Assembly: GCA_002170915.1 (NCBI GenBank) | Contig: NHHQ01000106.1 | Coordinates: forward strand, 1-7,764 | Length of the DNA: 7,764 nt | Direction of reading: 5' to 3' | Source: Rhodospirillaceae bacterium TMED167 | Lineage (GTDB): Bacteria; Pseudomonadota; Alphaproteobacteria; Rhodospirillales_A; UBA2165 | Part shown: positions 6,532-7,764 of the stretch, piece by piece | Layout: every line of letters begins with the position of its first letter | Numbering within the stretch: position 1 is the stretch's first letter | Notes under the pieces: generated by a model | The model's input: only the letters and a program-made list of their open reading frames with translations | What the model was told of the DNA's origin: nothing | The model's database searches: none | Program-made: the position numbers and the translations under genes

Positions 6532-7764
6532 ATCCTGAAGACTGAAGGGTTTGGGAAGAAAGTTGATACTTGAATCACCGGCTATTTCACCTGGAATAGC
6601 ATCTTCAGCATATCCTGACATCAGAATGACTTTAACATCAGGCAGTTCCTCCTGTACCAGGCGCACAAGAGTATGCCCATCCATGCCGGGCATCATGACA
6701 TCAGTGATGATCAGATCAATGGCATCGTCAAACTCATTTATGACATCCAACGCCTGCTCTCCGTCTATCGCTTCTAGCACCCGGTAGCCCTTATTAATTA
6801 GCGCTCGGGCACCAAATACCCTGACCGCATCTTCATCTTCCACCAGAAGCACCGTGGCTTCCCCTGTCAGGTCTTTTTCCTCAAGCGTCTCCACGCCACC
6901 TATTTGCGAGATTTCGCCGCCAAAAGCTGTGGCCTCGGCAGCTGTAAAGGCGGGCAGGTATATGGAAAATGTTGTGCCTTCTCCGAGGGCCGAATCAACA
7001 AATATATAGCCATCAGACTGGCGGACGATGCCGTAGACCGTCGACAAACCTAGTCCAGTCCCCTCTCCCACCTCTTTCGTTGAAAAGAAGGGCTCAAAGA
7101 TATGACTGATATTCTCCTGGGCGATACCAGATCCTGTATCAGCGACATTGATGCGGATATAGTTGCCCGCTGGCATCACCTCGTGGCCTCGCTGCACGGA
7201 GGTTTCCACCTCGACTTGATCTGTCGAAACTGAAATCGTCCCACCGCCGGGCATGGAATCGCGCGCATTCACCGCGAGATTAATGATTACCTGATCAAAC
7301 TGGCCCGGGTCTGTCCGTATCAAATCAACGTCCTTGCCGTGCAGGATCTTCAGTTCGATATTCTCTCCTATTAAACGGCGTAACAGGTTGGAGAGATCGT
7401 TCAGCGAATCCGTTACAGAAAAAATTTTTGGCTGCAATGTCTGGCGGCGTGAAAAAGCCAAAAGCTGGCGCACTAGATTGGCTGCCCGATTGGCGTTTTG
7501 CTTAATTTGCATGATATCAGGGAAATCAGGATCATTTTCACCGTGGCGGCTTAAGAGTAAGTCACAAAATCCGCCCATAGCTGTCAGCAGGTTATTGAAA
7601 TCGTGGGCAACGCCGCCAGCCAGCTGACCCACGGCTTGCATCTTTTGCGCCTGATTGAATTGGACTTCGAGATTTTTTTGTTCTGTCGTATCGATGACAT
7701 GAAGGACCAGTCCAGTCACTTCCCCTGCTCTATCCTCTATTCGGCTTACATAGAAAGAGGCCGT
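6496..7764 (-). CDS. cckA: Hybrid histidine kinase CckA, N-terminus outside window
   Basis: The frame is open from the right edge to the TGA at 6496, giving 422 C-terminal residues; a GTG at 7719 is only an internal codon. The first 30 or so residues (up to LVLHVIDTTEQKNLE) look like the end of a PAS domain. The dimerisation/phosphoacceptor domain follows, with QKMQAVGQLAGGVAHDFNNL (H54 is the phosphorylated histidine). The ATP-binding domain has the N box NLAVNARDSM (162-171), G1 DTGSG (209-213), F box FEPFF (223-227) and G2 GEGTGLGL (233-240). The receiver domain (about 304-420) has the acidic pocket E309-D-E-D312, the phosphoacceptor D355 in ITDVMMPG, S383 and K405 in LPKPF. This domain order and these sequences match CckA. 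In Alphaproteobacteria CckA phosphorylates ChpT, which passes phosphate to CtrA and CpdR; it is normally a membrane protein, and the membrane segments would be in the missing part. The missing N-terminus prevents checking them. Confidence 0.93.
   Translation of the reverse strand, partial: TASFYVSRIEDRAGEVTGLVLHVIDTTEQKNLEVQFNQAQKMQAVGQLAGGVAHDFNNLLTAMGGFCDLLLSRHGENDPDFPDIMQIKQNANRAANLVRQLLAFSRRQTLQPKIFSVTDSLNDLSNLLRRLIGENIELKILHGKDVDLIRTDPGQFDQVIINLAVNARDSMPGGGTISVSTDQVEVETSVQRGHEVMPAGNYIRINVADTGSGIAQENISHIFEPFFSTKEVGEGTGLGLSTVYGIVRQSDGYIFVDSALGEGTTFSIYLPAFTAAEATAFGGEISQIGGVETLEEKDLTGEATVLLVEDEDAVRVFGARALINKGYRVLEAIDGEQALDVINEFDDAIDLIITDVMMPGMDGHTLVRLVQEELPDVKVILMSGYAEDAIPGEIAGDSSINFLPKPFSLQDLAGKVKDVLAN

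Noticed and set aside
7717..7719. GTG as the cckA start codon
   Set aside because: The frame stays open to the window edge with PAS-like sequence, and CckA needs N-terminal membrane and PAS regions.

Overview
The window looks like chromosomal core DNA from an alphaproteobacterium. Three things support this. The partial kinase at the right edge matches CckA, the cell-cycle hybrid histidine kinase characteristic of that class. The recA upstream region carries a direct-repeat GTTC-N7-GTTC LexA box, the form known from Alphaproteobacteria. The RecA and AlaRS sequences also have an alphaproteobacterial character. I cannot name a genus; a Rhodospirillales-like or related marine lineage is only a guess.

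Layout, from the right edge to the left because almost everything reads on the minus strand: (1) the C-terminal 422 residues of CckA (7764-6496), cut by the window edge. (2) A poorly coding stretch (about 6495-5700). It holds one small plus-strand EF-hand-like ORF (6208-6531), convergent with cckA and probably decaying. (3) The recA regulatory region, with a perfect SOS box, a second degenerate copy and a strong ribosome binding site, followed by recA (5563-4439). (4) A 138-bp gap with a GC-rich stem-loop, then alaS (4300-1652). (5) After 22 bp, a MoxR-type AAA+ ATPase (1629-784). (6) After 20 bp, a CoxE-like von Willebrand factor A protein (763-1), cut by the left edge.

Functionally, recA is the SOS-regulated recombinase and alaS charges tRNA-Ala. 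The MoxR/VWA pair is a classic chaperone-like AAA+ ATPase plus metal-binding adaptor module. It sits tightly behind alaS and is probably co-transcribed with it; its client is not visible here. CckA is the phosphorelay kinase upstream of CtrA.

I did not find a clearly new system. The points most worth a second look are the two-box recA control region, the eroding EF-hand ORF in the recA-cckA gap, and the MoxR/VWA pair of unknown client behind alaS. No tRNA, rRNA, CRISPR, insertion sequence or phage gene was seen.
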